Assembly: GCA_964485695.1 (NCBI GenBank)
Contig: CAZAKZ010000064.1
Location: 1-29,956, forward strand
From: CAZAKZ01 sp964485695
Lineage (GTDB): Bacteria > Planctomycetota > JAFGQW01
DNA length: 29,956 nt
Reading direction: 5' to 3'
Of this stretch, positions 16,649 to 24,689 are shown in pieces. Each line of letters starts with the position of its first letter. The stretch's first letter is position 1. Both the position numbers and the translations under genes were made by a program. Below the pieces are notes generated by a model, which saw nothing but the letters and a program-made list of their open reading frames with translations, did not search any database and had not been told where the DNA came from.

Positions 16649-16760
16649 AAGAGGAAATCGGCTATTTATTTCTCATGGACGTTCCAGGATACCAGGAACT
16701 CCTCCGATACCCTATATTGGAATTCCAGAGGATCCCCCGGCCGAGGAACAGAACGAATCC

Positions 16761-17903
16761 ATGGATTTTCAAGAGCTCAAGAAAGAGAACAGCCGTCTTC
16801 TCCGCGAGGATTGGCGGGAGAAGCGTGAGACCTTCAGGTCCATGCCCGAGATCGTGAACCTGAACCACTCCAACGCCTGCAACCTGCGGTGCATCACGTG
16901 CTGGCATCACACCGGGGTTCCCATCCACGGCCTCCACCTCTCCGAGGTGGAGAAGATCATCCACCAGCTGTTCCCCACGGCCAGGAAGGTGATCCTCACC
17001 GCCGCCGGGGAGCCGCTCATCAACAACTTCGACGAGATCACAGCCCTGGCCGCCCACTACCAGACGCGCATCGACATGTTCACCTCGTGCTTCAACATGA
17101 CCGAGGAGCGGTTCCGCAGGAGCCGGGAGCTCTTCGACGTGCTCCACGTGTCCATGGACTGCCCGGACAAGGAAGGCTACGAGAAGGTGCGCATCCGGTC
17201 CGACTACGACAAGGTGGTGAACAACCTCCGGATGATGAAGGCCGTCATGGACGAGGAGGGCAAACCCTTTGCCTACCACTGCCAGGCGGCCCTGCTCAAG
17301 AGCACGGTCCACTTTCTGCCCCGGTTCGTGGGATTCGTCCACGACCTGGGCTTTGACGTCCTCCACGTCCAACGCCTCTACAAGACCCACGAGGGTCTGG
17401 AGGGAGAGGACATCCTCACGGACATGCCCAGGGAGGACCTGGAGGCCATCATGAACGAGGCGCTCCAGGAAGCAGAGCGCCTGAACCTGTCCCTGGTGCT
17501 CCACGAGATCGGATTTCCCAACTTCTGGAGCGATCCGCTCCCGAAGCCCGAGGATCCGAAACTCATGCAATACAAGACCGACGGCGTGTGCTGGTTCGTG
17601 GGCCACGGCATCGGCATCAACCACAGCGGCGAGGTCTTCCCGTGCTGTTTTCCCACGGATATCTACCTCGGCAATGTCCTCGCCCAGCCCGTCCGGGAGA
17701 TCTGGAACGGCCGGGCCATGCGCAAGCTCCGGCGCCAGTTCCACTCCGGGAAGCTGAATCCGTTCTGTCAGAACTGCTTCCTCGTCAACGAGAATCCCAA
17801 CGAGGCCCGGAACTTCGACTTCTACAGGCGCAAGGCGCGCATGCACGTCTTCAACATCCGGAAGACCCTGTCCAAGCGGCTGCTCGAGGAACTGCGCGGG
17901 TAG
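16761..17903 (+). CDS. Radical SAM protein with SPASM-type C-terminal cluster region
   Basis: A 380-residue radical SAM enzyme. The [4Fe-4S]-SAM motif C-x3-C-x2-C is C40, C44, C47 (HSNACNLRCITCWHH). The glycine-rich SAM-contacting strand is ILTAAGEPL. The C-terminal region has C277, C295, C296, C336 and C339 (INHSGEVFPCCFPTDIYLGNV...REIWNG), the usual SPASM/twitch pattern for auxiliary Fe-S clusters. Family members modify peptides or small molecules by radical chemistry, and several act as sugar or lipid enzymes; no precursor peptide is visible beside it, so the substrate is unknown. The start is ATG 16761; the long open frame upstream is an antisense artefact of dinB. It ends 5 bp from the convergent Uma2 gene. 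Confidence 0.85.
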   Translation: MDFQELKKENSRLLREDWREKRETFRSMPEIVNLNHSNACNLRCITCWHHTGVPIHGLHLSEVEKIIHQLFPTARKVILTAAGEPLINNFDEITALAAHYQTRIDMFTSCFNMTEERFRRSRELFDVLHVSMDCPDKEGYEKVRIRSDYDKVVNNLRMMKAVMDEEGKPFAYHCQAALLKSTVHFLPRFVGFVHDLGFDVLHVQRLYKTHEGLEGEDILTDMPREDLEAIMNEALQEAERLNLSLVLHEIGFPNFWSDPLPKPEDPKLMQYKTDGVCWFVGHGIGINHSGEVFPCCFPTDIYLGNVLAQPVREIWNGRAMRKLRRQFHSGKLNPFCQNCFLVNENPNEARNFDFYRRKARMHVFNIRKTLSKRLLEELRG

Positions 17904-17908
17904 GGGGA

Positions 17909-18469
17909 TCAGACGAGGATGTCGTGGGCGGCGAACTCGAGGCCTTCCAGCAGGTCTGGCGCCAGGACCTCCCCGCGCGGCACGGAGTGCGACCGCCGGT
18001 ACCCTGTGGGGGAGGGATCCCGAAAGACGTGGATGACTTCGGTCTTCAGGTCCGCCAGCCACACCTCGGGGACCCCGGCGTCGGCGTAGAGGGGCACCTT
18101 GACGTCCCGGTCGTAGGCGAGTGAGGTGTCGCATACCTCCACGAGGAGCAACACGTCCTCGGGTCGAGGCGCCTTTCCCGCGTAGTGGTCCTCTCGCCGG
18201 CGGAGTACGGTCAGGTCCGGCTGGGGCTCGGAGTGCTCCAGGATCCGGACGGGGTTCTGGGGGGCAATGACGGCCCGGGCGCTGGCGCGGCGGACGAACA
18301 CCTCGTTCAATCGGTTCACGCACGCCGCGTGGCGGGTCCCGATGGGGCTCATCTCGACCACCTCGCCGCGGATGAGCTCGACCCGGTCATCCTCCAGGAG
18401 AATGCCGGCCTTCGCCATCAGGTGGTACTCCTCCACCGTGAAAAGGCGCTTGAGGATCTGGACCGCCAA
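17909..18469 (-). CDS. Uma2-family (DUF820) putative restriction-endonuclease-fold protein
   Basis: A 186-residue protein of the Uma2 family, which has a PD-(D/E)XK nuclease-like fold and is often present in many copies in planctomycetes and cyanobacteria. Visible landmarks are FTVEEYHLMAKAGILLEDDRVELIRGEVVEMSPIG at the N-terminus, then PQPDLTVL (D85), LLLVEVCDTSLAYDRDVKVPLYADAG (E111, K124) and VPEVWLAD. D85, E111 and K124 are plausible catalytic residues. The biological role of the family is not established. The start is the TTG at 18469, chosen because an almost perfect ribosome binding site precedes it. A -10-like TACAAT (18509-18514) lies just upstream. Confidence 0.85.
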   Translation of the reverse strand: MAVQILKRLFTVEEYHLMAKAGILLEDDRVELIRGEVVEMSPIGTRHAACVNRLNEVFVRRASARAVIAPQNPVRILEHSEPQPDLTVLRRREDHYAGKAPRPEDVLLLVEVCDTSLAYDRDVKVPLYADAGVPEVWLADLKTEVIHVFRDPSPTGYRRSHSVPRGEVLAPDLLEGLEFAAHDILV

Positions 18470-18472
18470 GCA

Positions 18473-18481
18473 TCACCTCCT
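18473..18481 (-). promoter_or_regulatory. Strong ribosome binding site fixing a TTG start
   Basis: Read on the minus strand this is AGGAGGTGA, nearly the full anti-Shine-Dalgarno complement, 3 nt before the TTG at 18469 (about 6 nt from the AGGAGG core). It decides the start of the Uma2 gene; the nearby ATG is out of frame. Confidence 0.75.
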
Positions 18482-18810
18482 GATTCTGCTCTGTTTGGAG
18501 TGAAGATCATTGTACACACGTTCCCCGCTGGCGGAAACCGAAACCGGCCCCCATGTCGCAGGGAAGTGCTATCGGTTTCGAAGTTTATAGGGAAAGGGCG
18601 GCGGCGGGAACGGTCCCGGATGGCGGCGCTCAGCCCGCATGCCAGGAGGGGTAAGAGGGAAAATCTATCGGATTTTCTCCGCGGTCGAGAATTATTTCAA
18701 CCGGGATCGGCTCGCCCGGGATCGATTCATCTCGTTGAAGAAAAGAAACTTAGGAATTCCATGCCCCGGAGACGGCTTTCCTGCTCTCCGGGCACCCCCT
18801 CCGCTTCCCC

Positions 18811-18838
18811 TTGCAGCGCCCCGGCGGGCGCCCATAAT
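18811..18838 (+). promoter_or_regulatory. Candidate promoter of the Tat/HEAT gene
   Basis: TTGCAG (18811-18816), 16 bp, CATAAT (18833-18838). The -10 box is a five-of-six match; the -35 is weak. The GC-rich spacer contains a GCGCCC/GGGCGC hairpin. The leader would be about 78 nt to the ATG at 18923. Confidence 0.35.
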
Positions 18839-18922
18839 GAGAGCGCTCGAGAGGCGAGATTTCGAGATTGGATAGGACATTCCAAAACAGACTGGCCCCT
18901 GGTTTTTGGAGAACTACCACCC

Positions 18923-19498
18923 ATGAAGCTCAATCACCGCAAAACCAAGGAGTTCGACTACGCCGCCCTACGCATTGGAAACGTATATGTCCTGCCCCCG
19001 GAAGAGCAGGACGTTCTCGAGTTCAACCGGAAGCGCCGCCGTGAAATCACCCGGCGTGGATTCATCGTGGGGGGGGCGGCCCTGGCCCTGGGGGTGCTGG
19101 CCGTGCCGTTCCTGCCCGGCAAGAGCGAGAAGTCGGACGTGGCCCGGCTCTTCGACCTGGACCCGGCCAACGCGAACAAGGAAGTCATCCGGGCCCTGTG
19201 TCTGAATCTCTACCGTCACGAGGACGCGCGAGTGCGCATCGAATGCGCCCGGGGCATGTCCATGCTGGAGAACGACCGGGAGGTGAAAAACGCCCTCTGG
19301 CACCTGATCCACAAGGACAAGGACATGAACGTGCGCAAGGCCGCGGTCACCTCCTTGATCCTGCAGGGGGAGGTCACGGACCACCCGGACATCACCCGGC
19401 TCTACCACGATTCCCCCTGGGCCCAGGAGACCATCGACACCACCATTGACCAGCTTGGATTCTTCAAGCTCAAGGAAGCCATCTCGGTGGCTCATTGA
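18923..19498 (+). CDS. Tat-signal, membrane-anchored HEAT-repeat-like protein
   Basis: A 191-residue protein. Residues 1-42 are hydrophilic and would stay cytoplasmic. At 43-47 there is a twin-arginine motif TRRGF followed by a hydrophobic stretch IVGGAALALGVLAVPFLPG, so it is likely inserted by the Tat route and perhaps kept as an anchor. Residues 80-150 look like two or three HEAT-like helical repeats (ARVRIECARGMSMLENDREVKNALWHLI, NVRKAAVTSLILQG). No catalytic residues are visible. The ATG at 18923 is preceded by GGAG about 12 nt upstream. The next small ORF starts 2 bp after its stop (an overlapping TTG also exists), so they are probably translated together. The function is not known; a periplasmic scaffold role is inferred. 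Confidence 0.65.
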   Translation: MKLNHRKTKEFDYAALRIGNVYVLPPEEQDVLEFNRKRRREITRRGFIVGGAALALGVLAVPFLPGKSEKSDVARLFDLDPANANKEVIRALCLNLYRHEDARVRIECARGMSMLENDREVKNALWHLIHKDKDMNVRKAAVTSLILQGEVTDHPDITRLYHDSPWAQETIDTTIDQLGFFKLKEAISVAH

Positions 19499-19500
19499 AC

Positions 19501-19782
19501 ATGGCTGTATCCATCACGCCGAAGCCGAGCGACGGACCGATCCCTGCCAGCAGTCCCTCGGTGCCCTTCCAGATCACCACGTCCGGCGGCGCGTTCTTCG
19601 GCGCCTTCGTGGTGCTCCCGGGCGGCACCGTGGTCAAGATCGAGAAGGCGTTTCTGGCGGCCGGCGTCAACAAGTTCCGGCTCTTCCTCCCCGGCGGCAT
19701 TCCCCCCGGATCGAGGCTGACCCTGTCGGTCTACGAGATGGGGTCCGGGAAGCTCTCCACCTATCACTATTCACTGGTCTGA
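19501..19782 (+). CDS. Small hypothetical protein, beta-rich
   Basis: A 93-residue protein that I do not recognise. It has a Pro/Ser-rich start, then alternating hydrophobic strands (FQITTSGGAFFGAFVVL, TVVKIEKAFL, NKFRLFLPGG, SRLTLSVYEMG), suggesting a small beta-sandwich. It has no Cys and no signal peptide. Support for reality: it follows the Tat/HEAT gene by 2 bp, the frame is clean and it ends at a plausible distance before the SurA-like gene. The start could also be the TTG at 19495, which overlaps the previous stop. It might form part of a complex with its neighbours. Confidence 0.5.
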   Translation: MAVSITPKPSDGPIPASSPSVPFQITTSGGAFFGAFVVLPGGTVVKIEKAFLAAGVNKFRLFLPGGIPPGSRLTLSVYEMGSGKLSTYHYSLV

Positions 19783-19947
19783 CCGGCCACGAGGGAGAGG
19801 CGCCGCCACCGGAGAGCCGGGAGAGCCTCCCACGGCGGATAGGCCTCGTCCGTTCACGCCCGGCAGAATTTCCCTGCTCGACAGGATTGGTGTATACTGG
19901 CTCCCCGGATCAGGGAACCCAGACTGCTGATTCTGGAATGGAAGACC

Positions 19948-21051
19948 ATGAAGTTGTTGATCCTGCTCGTCCTCGCCGCAGGGATTCCGGCCCCTCTCGC
20001 TCCCGGCCAGGAAAAGACCGCCTCCGGCGGCACCTATGCCCCCGTGGACGGCGTGGCCGTCATCGTGGACGGGGAGGTCATCACCTGGAACGACGTGCGA
20101 ATGAAGATCGGCAACGTGAAGGCGTCGGAGTTCTCCTATCCGACCCGGGAGCAGAGGGAACGGAAGCTCGAGGGGTATGCCTTCGAATCCCTCAGAAAAG
20201 TGGTGGTGGAGAGGCTCCAGCTCCAGGTGGCCAGGAAAGAGAAGATCAGGGTTTCGGAGGAGGAAGTGGACCTGGAGTTCCTGGAAAAAAAGAAGCAGAT
20301 GGGCTCGGTCTACGACTTCATGAAGGTGCTCTCCAGCAAGGGCATGACCGTCACGCAATTCCGCCAGAACCTGAAGGAAAACCTGCTCCGGCGCAGGTAC
20401 ATCCAGGCCAACTACCTGAACATGGGCGGAGTCCGGCGACTCCGGAAGGTCAGCTTCCGCGTCAGCCCCGGGAAGATCCGGGAATACTATCGCAAGCACC
20501 GGGACGACTTCCGGGAGACGGCCTGCGTGTGGTTGAGACGGGCCCACTTTCTGGCCGAGACCGTGGGGGGGGAGGCCAAAGCGCGGGCCCTGGGCCAGGC
20601 CGTCGTCCGGGATCTCCGCAGCGGCCTGACGCCGGTGCAGGTGGACAAGAAGCACCGGTTGAACTGCGAGCAGTTCACCTGTCCGGCCGAGGATCTGGAG
20701 GCCGTGACCCCGGAGAGCGGCCTGCGCCGATCCATCAAGACCTGGGCCTTTTCCAATGACCCGGGTGCTGTCAGCGACCTCATCCCCCTGGGCCCGGGGA
20801 ACCTCGTCGTGTTCTACCTGGAGAAGAAGAGGAAAGAAGTGGTGAGGAGCTTCGAGGAGGTCCAGCAACAGATCCGAGTCCAGCTCGTCATGGAGAAACA
20901 GATCGCGTTCGATCGACGGATGCTCGAGAATCTCGTGGAGCAGGCGGATTTCAGCTGGCCGGAGCTCAAGAGGTGGATTCTCGATCCCAGTGCCCCCCGT
21001 CCCTCCATGGACCGGGCCATTCTCCAGGGGATACTCAGCAAGTCCTTGTAA
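19948..21051 (+). CDS. SurA-like exported chaperone / peptidyl-prolyl isomerase-related protein
   Basis: A 367-residue protein with a cleavable signal peptide (residues 1 to about 20, MKLLILLVLAAGIPAPLAPG). Residues 33-170 form the SurA N-terminal chaperone domain: VDGVAVIVDGEVITWNDVRMK, then long helices ending KENLLRRRYIQANYL. Residues 175-340 resemble a parvulin-type region (VSPGKIREYYRKHRDDFRE..., RSFEEVQQQIRVQLVMEKQ), but the usual FGxLG and H-I active-site strands are not evident, so isomerase activity is doubtful. The role would be folding or escorting outer-membrane or periplasmic proteins. A -10-like TATACT at 19893-19898 may mark its own promoter, with a leader of about 45 nt. It lies directly upstream of the three toroid proteins, which are possible clients. 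Confidence 0.7.
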   Translation: MKLLILLVLAAGIPAPLAPGQEKTASGGTYAPVDGVAVIVDGEVITWNDVRMKIGNVKASEFSYPTREQRERKLEGYAFESLRKVVVERLQLQVARKEKIRVSEEEVDLEFLEKKKQMGSVYDFMKVLSSKGMTVTQFRQNLKENLLRRRYIQANYLNMGGVRRLRKVSFRVSPGKIREYYRKHRDDFRETACVWLRRAHFLAETVGGEAKARALGQAVVRDLRSGLTPVQVDKKHRLNCEQFTCPAEDLEAVTPESGLRRSIKTWAFSNDPGAVSDLIPLGPGNLVVFYLEKKRKEVVRSFEEVQQQIRVQLVMEKQIAFDRRMLENLVEQADFSWPELKRWILDPSAPRPSMDRAILQGILSKSL

Positions 21052-21113
21052 GGCAACATATTGTAGAGGTTTCTTTGGAATTGGTGCGGCCAGGCGCTAT
21101 TTCTGAAGGAACT

Positions 21114-21141
21114 TTGGCAACTTTTTCGCCAAATCCATAAA
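21114..21141 (+). promoter_or_regulatory. Candidate promoter of the first toroid gene, overlapped by a small palindrome
   Basis: TTGGCA (21114-21119), 16 bp, CATAAA (21136-21141). The -35 lies in an inverted repeat TTGGC-N9-GCCAA (21114-21132), which could be an operator. The leader to ATG 21341 is about 190 nt and contains a CGGGGT/ACCCCG hairpin (21187-21205). The rest of 21052-21340 shows nothing else. Confidence 0.35.
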
Positions 21142-21340
21142 ATGCAATGAACTGGCACCCTTGGATTTCCGTTCTCCCTGCCGTCTCGGGGTGAATTCGA
21201 CCCCGGGAGGTTCCTCGGGCAGTGAATGAAGGACGCCCCTTCCAGTGGAAGGAGCAGGAAAACCAGTTGCCCTGGAGATTCGGAACGAGAGCGGTCAGAG
21301 AGTAATCAATCCGGACCATCTATCGTGAGAGGAAGACAGA

Positions 21341-22888
21341 ATGCCGCGACAAGATGACTACGATGATTATGGAGATCAAGATCTTCATTGGCATCCACCC
21401 CAGGCAGACTTCAATGAGATCCTCTACGAGCAGTTGAAGAAGACGCCGTGGTTGATGATCTCTATTGTGGTGCACGCCGTTGTGATCCTCATCGTCATGA
21501 ACGTGAACTTCGCCGACCTCGGGTACAACCCGAAGAAGAAGGTGGAGGCGAAGCTCGACCAGGACCAGGAAGAAGAGCTCATCGACGAGGAAGAAGAAGA
21601 GATCGAGGAAGAGGAACCCGAAGAGGAACCCATCGAGGAGCCCGAGATCGAAGAGACCGAGGACGACGTGGAGACCACCGAGGCCGAGGCCGAGGACGAC
21701 TCCACGGCGGATCAGCCCTACGAGGGCAAGCAGTCCAATGCCGCCATCGGCCTTGGCGGCGGTGCCGGCGGCGCCTTCGGCGGCCGGCGCGGCGGACGAC
21801 GCGGTCTCAGGCGCCGGTACGGCGGCACGGGCACGGCCCAGGCCGTGGACATGGGGCTCGAGTGGCTGGCCAAGCACCAGACCAAGGACGAGGGCTACTG
21901 GGACTGTGACAGCTTCCAGGAGCAGTGCGAGGGGAACATCTGTGACGGCAAGGGCTACCCCCTGTATGACCCGGGCATCACGGGCCTGGCCCTGCTCGCC
22001 TTCCTCGGCGCCGGGTACACCCACCAGGCCGGTAAATACAAGAAAACCGTGGGCGACGCCATCAAGTACCTGAGGCGGATCCAGGATCCGGAGGGGTGCT
22101 TCGGCACCCAGACCGGCCACTTCATGTATTCCCACGCCTGCGTGACCCTGGCCATTGCCGAGTCCTACGGCATGACCAACAGCCCACTCCTCCGCCGCCC
22201 CGTGGAGAAGGCCCTCTCCTTCATCTACAAGGCCCAGAATCCCAACCCGTCGGGCACGGGCAAGCTGGCCTGGCGCTACACGGTCCAGCCCGGCGACAAC
22301 GACACCTCGGTGACCGGATGGGTCATCATGGCCCTGAAGAGCTCCAAGGCAGGCGGCCTCGAGGTGGCCCAGGGCGCGTTTGAAGGCGCCCGGATCTGGG
22401 TGGACCAGATGACCGATCCGGCCACGGGCCGGTGCGGCTACGTGCAGTCGGGCGTGAGTCCGGTGCGTGCGCCCGGACGCGAGGCGACCTGGCCGCGCTC
22501 CAAGAGCGAGGCCATCACGGCCGTGGCCATGCTGACCCGCGTGTTCCTCGAGGAAGATCCCGACAAGTCCAAGCCCATCCAGCAGGGCGCCAAGCTGTGC
22601 CTCGAGCGCCTGCCCAACTGGAACGAGGGCGACGGTTCGGTCGACCAGTACTACTGGTACTACGGCACCCTGGCCATGTTCCAGGTCGGCGGCCGGCAGT
22701 GGGCCAAGTGGAACAACGCCATGAAGAAGGCCATCGTGGACCACCAGCGCAAGGACGGCTGCGAGAAGGGGTCCTGGGATCCCATCGGCCCCTGGGGGGA
22801 GGACGGCGGCCGCGTCTACGCCACGGCCATCATGACCATGTGTCTGGAGGTCTACTACCGCTACGGCAAGGTGTTCGGAACCAGGTAG
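21341..22888 (+). CDS. Toroid paralogue 1: TonB-like membrane anchor, acidic linker, prenyltransferase/squalene-cyclase-like domain
   Basis: A 515-residue protein. Residues 1-35 are cytoplasmic and acidic, ending KKTPW. One helix (about 37-56) carries S41-x3-H45, the spacing of TonB S16/H20, which contact ExbB/ExbD. Residues 74-128 are an extremely acidic linker, and 137-165 a Gly/Arg-rich hinge. Residues 166-515 are an alpha-alpha toroid of the prenyltransferase/squalene-cyclase superfamily: GLEWLAKHQ, LYDPGITGLALLAFLGAGY, CFGTQTGHFMYSHACVTLAI, LAWRYTVQPGDNDTSVTGW, SEAITAVAMLTRVFL and YWYYGTLAMFQ. The catalytic DxDD of cyclases is replaced by DNDT, so a binding role is likelier than cyclisation. 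The ATG at 21341 follows AGAGGAA. It has its own terminator. The protein should be anchored in the inner membrane with the toroid in the periplasm. Confidence 0.8.
   Translation: MPRQDDYDDYGDQDLHWHPPQADFNEILYEQLKKTPWLMISIVVHAVVILIVMNVNFADLGYNPKKKVEAKLDQDQEEELIDEEEEEIEEEEPEEEPIEEPEIEETEDDVETTEAEAEDDSTADQPYEGKQSNAAIGLGGGAGGAFGGRRGGRRGLRRRYGGTGTAQAVDMGLEWLAKHQTKDEGYWDCDSFQEQCEGNICDGKGYPLYDPGITGLALLAFLGAGYTHQAGKYKKTVGDAIKYLRRIQDPEGCFGTQTGHFMYSHACVTLAIAESYGMTNSPLLRRPVEKALSFIYKAQNPNPSGTGKLAWRYTVQPGDNDTSVTGWVIMALKSSKAGGLEVAQGAFEGARIWVDQMTDPATGRCGYVQSGVSPVRAPGREATWPRSKSEAITAVAMLTRVFLEEDPDKSKPIQQGAKLCLERLPNWNEGDGSVDQYYWYYGTLAMFQVGGRQWAKWNNAMKKAIVDHQRKDGCEKGSWDPIGPWGEDGGRVYATAIMTMCLEVYYRYGKVFGTR
22396..22548 (+). 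repeat. 153-bp tract identical in toroid genes 1 and 2
   Basis: Identical base for base to 24095-24247, and to 25782-25934 except one base (position 25923). The flanks of gene 1 diverge far more, so the tract looks like a gene-conversion patch rather than plain conservation. It encodes the stretch from WVDQMTDPATGRCGY to TRVFL. Confidence 0.85.
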
Positions 22889-22902
22889 CACCTACCGAGA
22901 TC

Positions 22903-22940
22903 AAAAAAACGGCCGGCACCCGCCGGCCGTTTTTTATTTT
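22903..22940 (+). terminator. Rho-independent terminator of toroid gene 1
   Basis: A perfect 8-bp stem CGGCCGGC/GCCGGCCG (22910-22917 and 22922-22929) with loop ACCC, preceded by an A tract and followed by TTTTTT (22930-22935). It begins 14 bp after the stop codon. The A tract on the other side would allow bidirectional use. Confidence 0.9.
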
Positions 22941-22996
22941 GCCTGAACTCCCGTTTACCTGCATTCGTTACTGGGCTCGACAAGCCTGAAGCGAAG

Positions 22997-23060
22997 CGAA
23001 GTTCAATCCCCCCGACATCGGTCCACGGGATGGTTGCGTACGAATGGAGGTACCGACATG
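22997..23060 (+). repeat. Duplicated leader of toroid gene 2
   Basis: These 64 bases match 24690-24753 with only two differences. They include the ribosome binding site GGAGGT (23046-23051) 6 nt before the ATG. Upstream, TCGACA-N19-TT(C/T)AAT is present in both leaders and is a weak promoter candidate. Confidence 0.85.
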
Positions 23061-24587
23061 AACGCATCGGAGATGAATCCACGGTGGGAGCCCCCGCAAC
23101 TCGACTTCAACGAGCAGCTCTTCGAGCACCTGAAGAAGACGCCCTGGCTGTTCACCTCGCTGGTGTTCCACCTCGCGGTGTTCCTGGTCGTCAGCAACAT
23201 GAGCTTCGCCGACATCACCACCGATACCCGGAAGCGGGTCGAAGCGAGTCTGGACCAGGAGAAGATAGAGGAGCTCATCGACAACGAGGAGGATGACGTC
23301 AAGGAGGAAGAGATCGAGGATGAGCCCATCGAAGAACCGGATCCCGACGAGATCGTGGAGGACCCCGTCTCCGAGGAGAACGAGGCGGAAGACGAGGCCA
23401 TCGCCGACAATCCGCGCGAAGGCAACCAGTCCAACACGGCCATCGGCCTCGGCGGCGGCCCGGGCGGGGCCTGGGGTGGCCGGGGAATAGGGGGGCGTAG
23501 ACGTATCCCAAGATCCGGATGGTCCAGCACCACCGACAAATCCGTGGAAAAGGGCCTCGAATGGCTGGCCAAGCACCAGACGCCCGACGAGGGCTACTGG
23601 GACGCGGACGGATTCCAGAACCAGTGCTCGGGCACCCTCTGCGACGGGCGAGGCTATCCCCTCTACGACCCCGGCGTCACCGGCCTGGCGCTCCTGGCCT
23701 TCCTCGGCGCCGGATACACCCACACGGCCGGCAAGTACAAGAACACGGTGAGCGCGGCCATCAAGTTCTTGAAGCGGGTCCAGGACCCGGAGGGGTGCTT
23801 CGGCACCCAGACCGGCCACTACATGTACTCCCACGCCGTGGCCACCCTGGCCATGACCGAGGCCTATGGCATGACCAACAGTCCGCTGCTCCGCCGCCCT
23901 GTGGAGAAGGGCCTCGCCTTTCTCTACCGGGCGCAGAATCCCAACCCGTCGGGCACGGGCAAGCTGGCCTGGCGCTACTCGGTTCAGCCCGGGGACAACG
24001 ACACCTCGGTGACGGGGTGGGTCGTCATGGCCCTGAAGAGCGCCCGGTCGGCCGGCCTCGAGGTGCCCGGCAGCGTCCTGGAAGGGGCCCGGGCCTGGGT
24101 GGACCAGATGACCGATCCGGCCACGGGCCGGTGCGGCTACGTGCAGTCGGGCGTGAGTCCGGTGCGTGCGCCCGGACGCGAGGCGACCTGGCCGCGCTCC
24201 AAGAGCGAGGCCATCACGGCCGTGGCCATGCTGACCCGCGTGTTCCTGGACGAAAATCCGGAAACGTCCAAGCCCATCCAGCAGGGCGCCAGGCTCTGCC
24301 TCGAACGCCTGCCCGTCTGGAACGAGGGCGACGGCTCGGTCGACCACTACTACTGGTACTACGGCACCCTGGCCATGTTCCAGGTCAGCGGCCGGCAGTG
24401 GGCCAAGTGGAACAAGGCCATGAAGAAGGCCATCGTGGATCACCAGTGCAAGAACGGCTGCGAAAAGGGGTCCTGGGATCCCATCGGCCCCTGGGGTGAA
24501 GACGGCGGCCGCGTCTACGCCACGGCTGTCATGACCATGTGTCTGGAGGTCTACTACCGCTACGGCAAGGTGTTCGGAACCAAGTAG
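23058..24587 (+). CDS. Toroid paralogue 2: TonB-like membrane anchor, acidic linker, prenyltransferase/squalene-cyclase-like domain
   Basis: A 509-residue protein with the same architecture as its neighbours. The anchor helix (about 31-48) has PW then S34-x3-H38, with S49 at H+11. These are three of the positions of the TonB SHLS pattern, so this copy is the closest of the three. The acidic linker runs from about 68 to 122, a Gly-rich hinge from about 130 to 150, and the toroid to the end. Cys residues in DGFQNQCSGTLCDG, GCFGTQTG, GRCGY and NGCEKGS are conserved in paralogue 3 and mostly in paralogue 1; disulfides in the periplasm are possible. The start at ATG 23058 is fixed by GGAGGT; an in-frame TTG at 23034 lies upstream of this site and is not favoured. 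DNDT replaces DxDD, as in paralogue 1. Confidence 0.8.
   Translation: MNASEMNPRWEPPQLDFNEQLFEHLKKTPWLFTSLVFHLAVFLVVSNMSFADITTDTRKRVEASLDQEKIEELIDNEEDDVKEEEIEDEPIEEPDPDEIVEDPVSEENEAEDEAIADNPREGNQSNTAIGLGGGPGGAWGGRGIGGRRRIPRSGWSSTTDKSVEKGLEWLAKHQTPDEGYWDADGFQNQCSGTLCDGRGYPLYDPGVTGLALLAFLGAGYTHTAGKYKNTVSAAIKFLKRVQDPEGCFGTQTGHYMYSHAVATLAMTEAYGMTNSPLLRRPVEKGLAFLYRAQNPNPSGTGKLAWRYSVQPGDNDTSVTGWVVMALKSARSAGLEVPGSVLEGARAWVDQMTDPATGRCGYVQSGVSPVRAPGREATWPRSKSEAITAVAMLTRVFLDENPETSKPIQQGARLCLERLPVWNEGDGSVDHYYWYYGTLAMFQVSGRQWAKWNKAMKKAIVDHQCKNGCEKGSWDPIGPWGEDGGRVYATAVMTMCLEVYYRYGKVFGTK
23805..24235 (+). repeat. 431-bp tract identical to toroid gene 3
   Basis: I compared it base by base with 25492-25922 and saw no difference. 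The tract ends at single mismatches (23804 and 24236). Segments on either side, in the linker and at the C-terminal end, diverge strongly. Confidence 0.85.
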
Positions 24588-24598
24588 TACCTACCGAG

Positions 24599-24634
24599 AA
24601 AAAAACGGCCGGCGCTCGTCGGCCGTTTTTTTTT
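24599..24634 (+). terminator. Rho-independent terminator of toroid gene 2
   Basis: An 8-bp stem with one G-T pair, 24606-24613 pairing with 24618-24625, loop GCTC, followed by nine T (24626-24634) and preceded by seven A. It starts 11 bp after the stop and is clearly a copy of the terminator after gene 1. Confidence 0.9.
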
Positions 24635-24689
24635 CCTGAACTCCCGCCCCCCTGCATCCGTTCAAGACCTCGACAGTTCTACACGACTT

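Larger units (their letters stand above)
18470..18922. other. Gene-free divergent intergenic stretch
   Basis: These 453 bases separate the Uma2 gene (minus) from the Tat/HEAT gene (plus). They hold the Uma2 ribosome binding site, a minus-strand -10-like TACAAT at 18509-18514 with no good -35, and a plus-strand promoter candidate at 18811-18838. The open frames here lack coding character and any recognisable domain. Confidence 0.5.

Noticed and set aside
15645..16760. Long plus-strand open frame fused upstream of the radical SAM gene
   Set aside because: It is the antisense shadow of dinB in GC-rich DNA; protein similarity begins exactly at the ATG at 16761.
22993..24600. Long minus-strand open frame opposite toroid gene 2 (and similar ones opposite genes 1 and 3)
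   Set aside because: These are antisense frames kept open by GC-rich codon bias; they lack ribosome binding sites and start inside the toroid genes.
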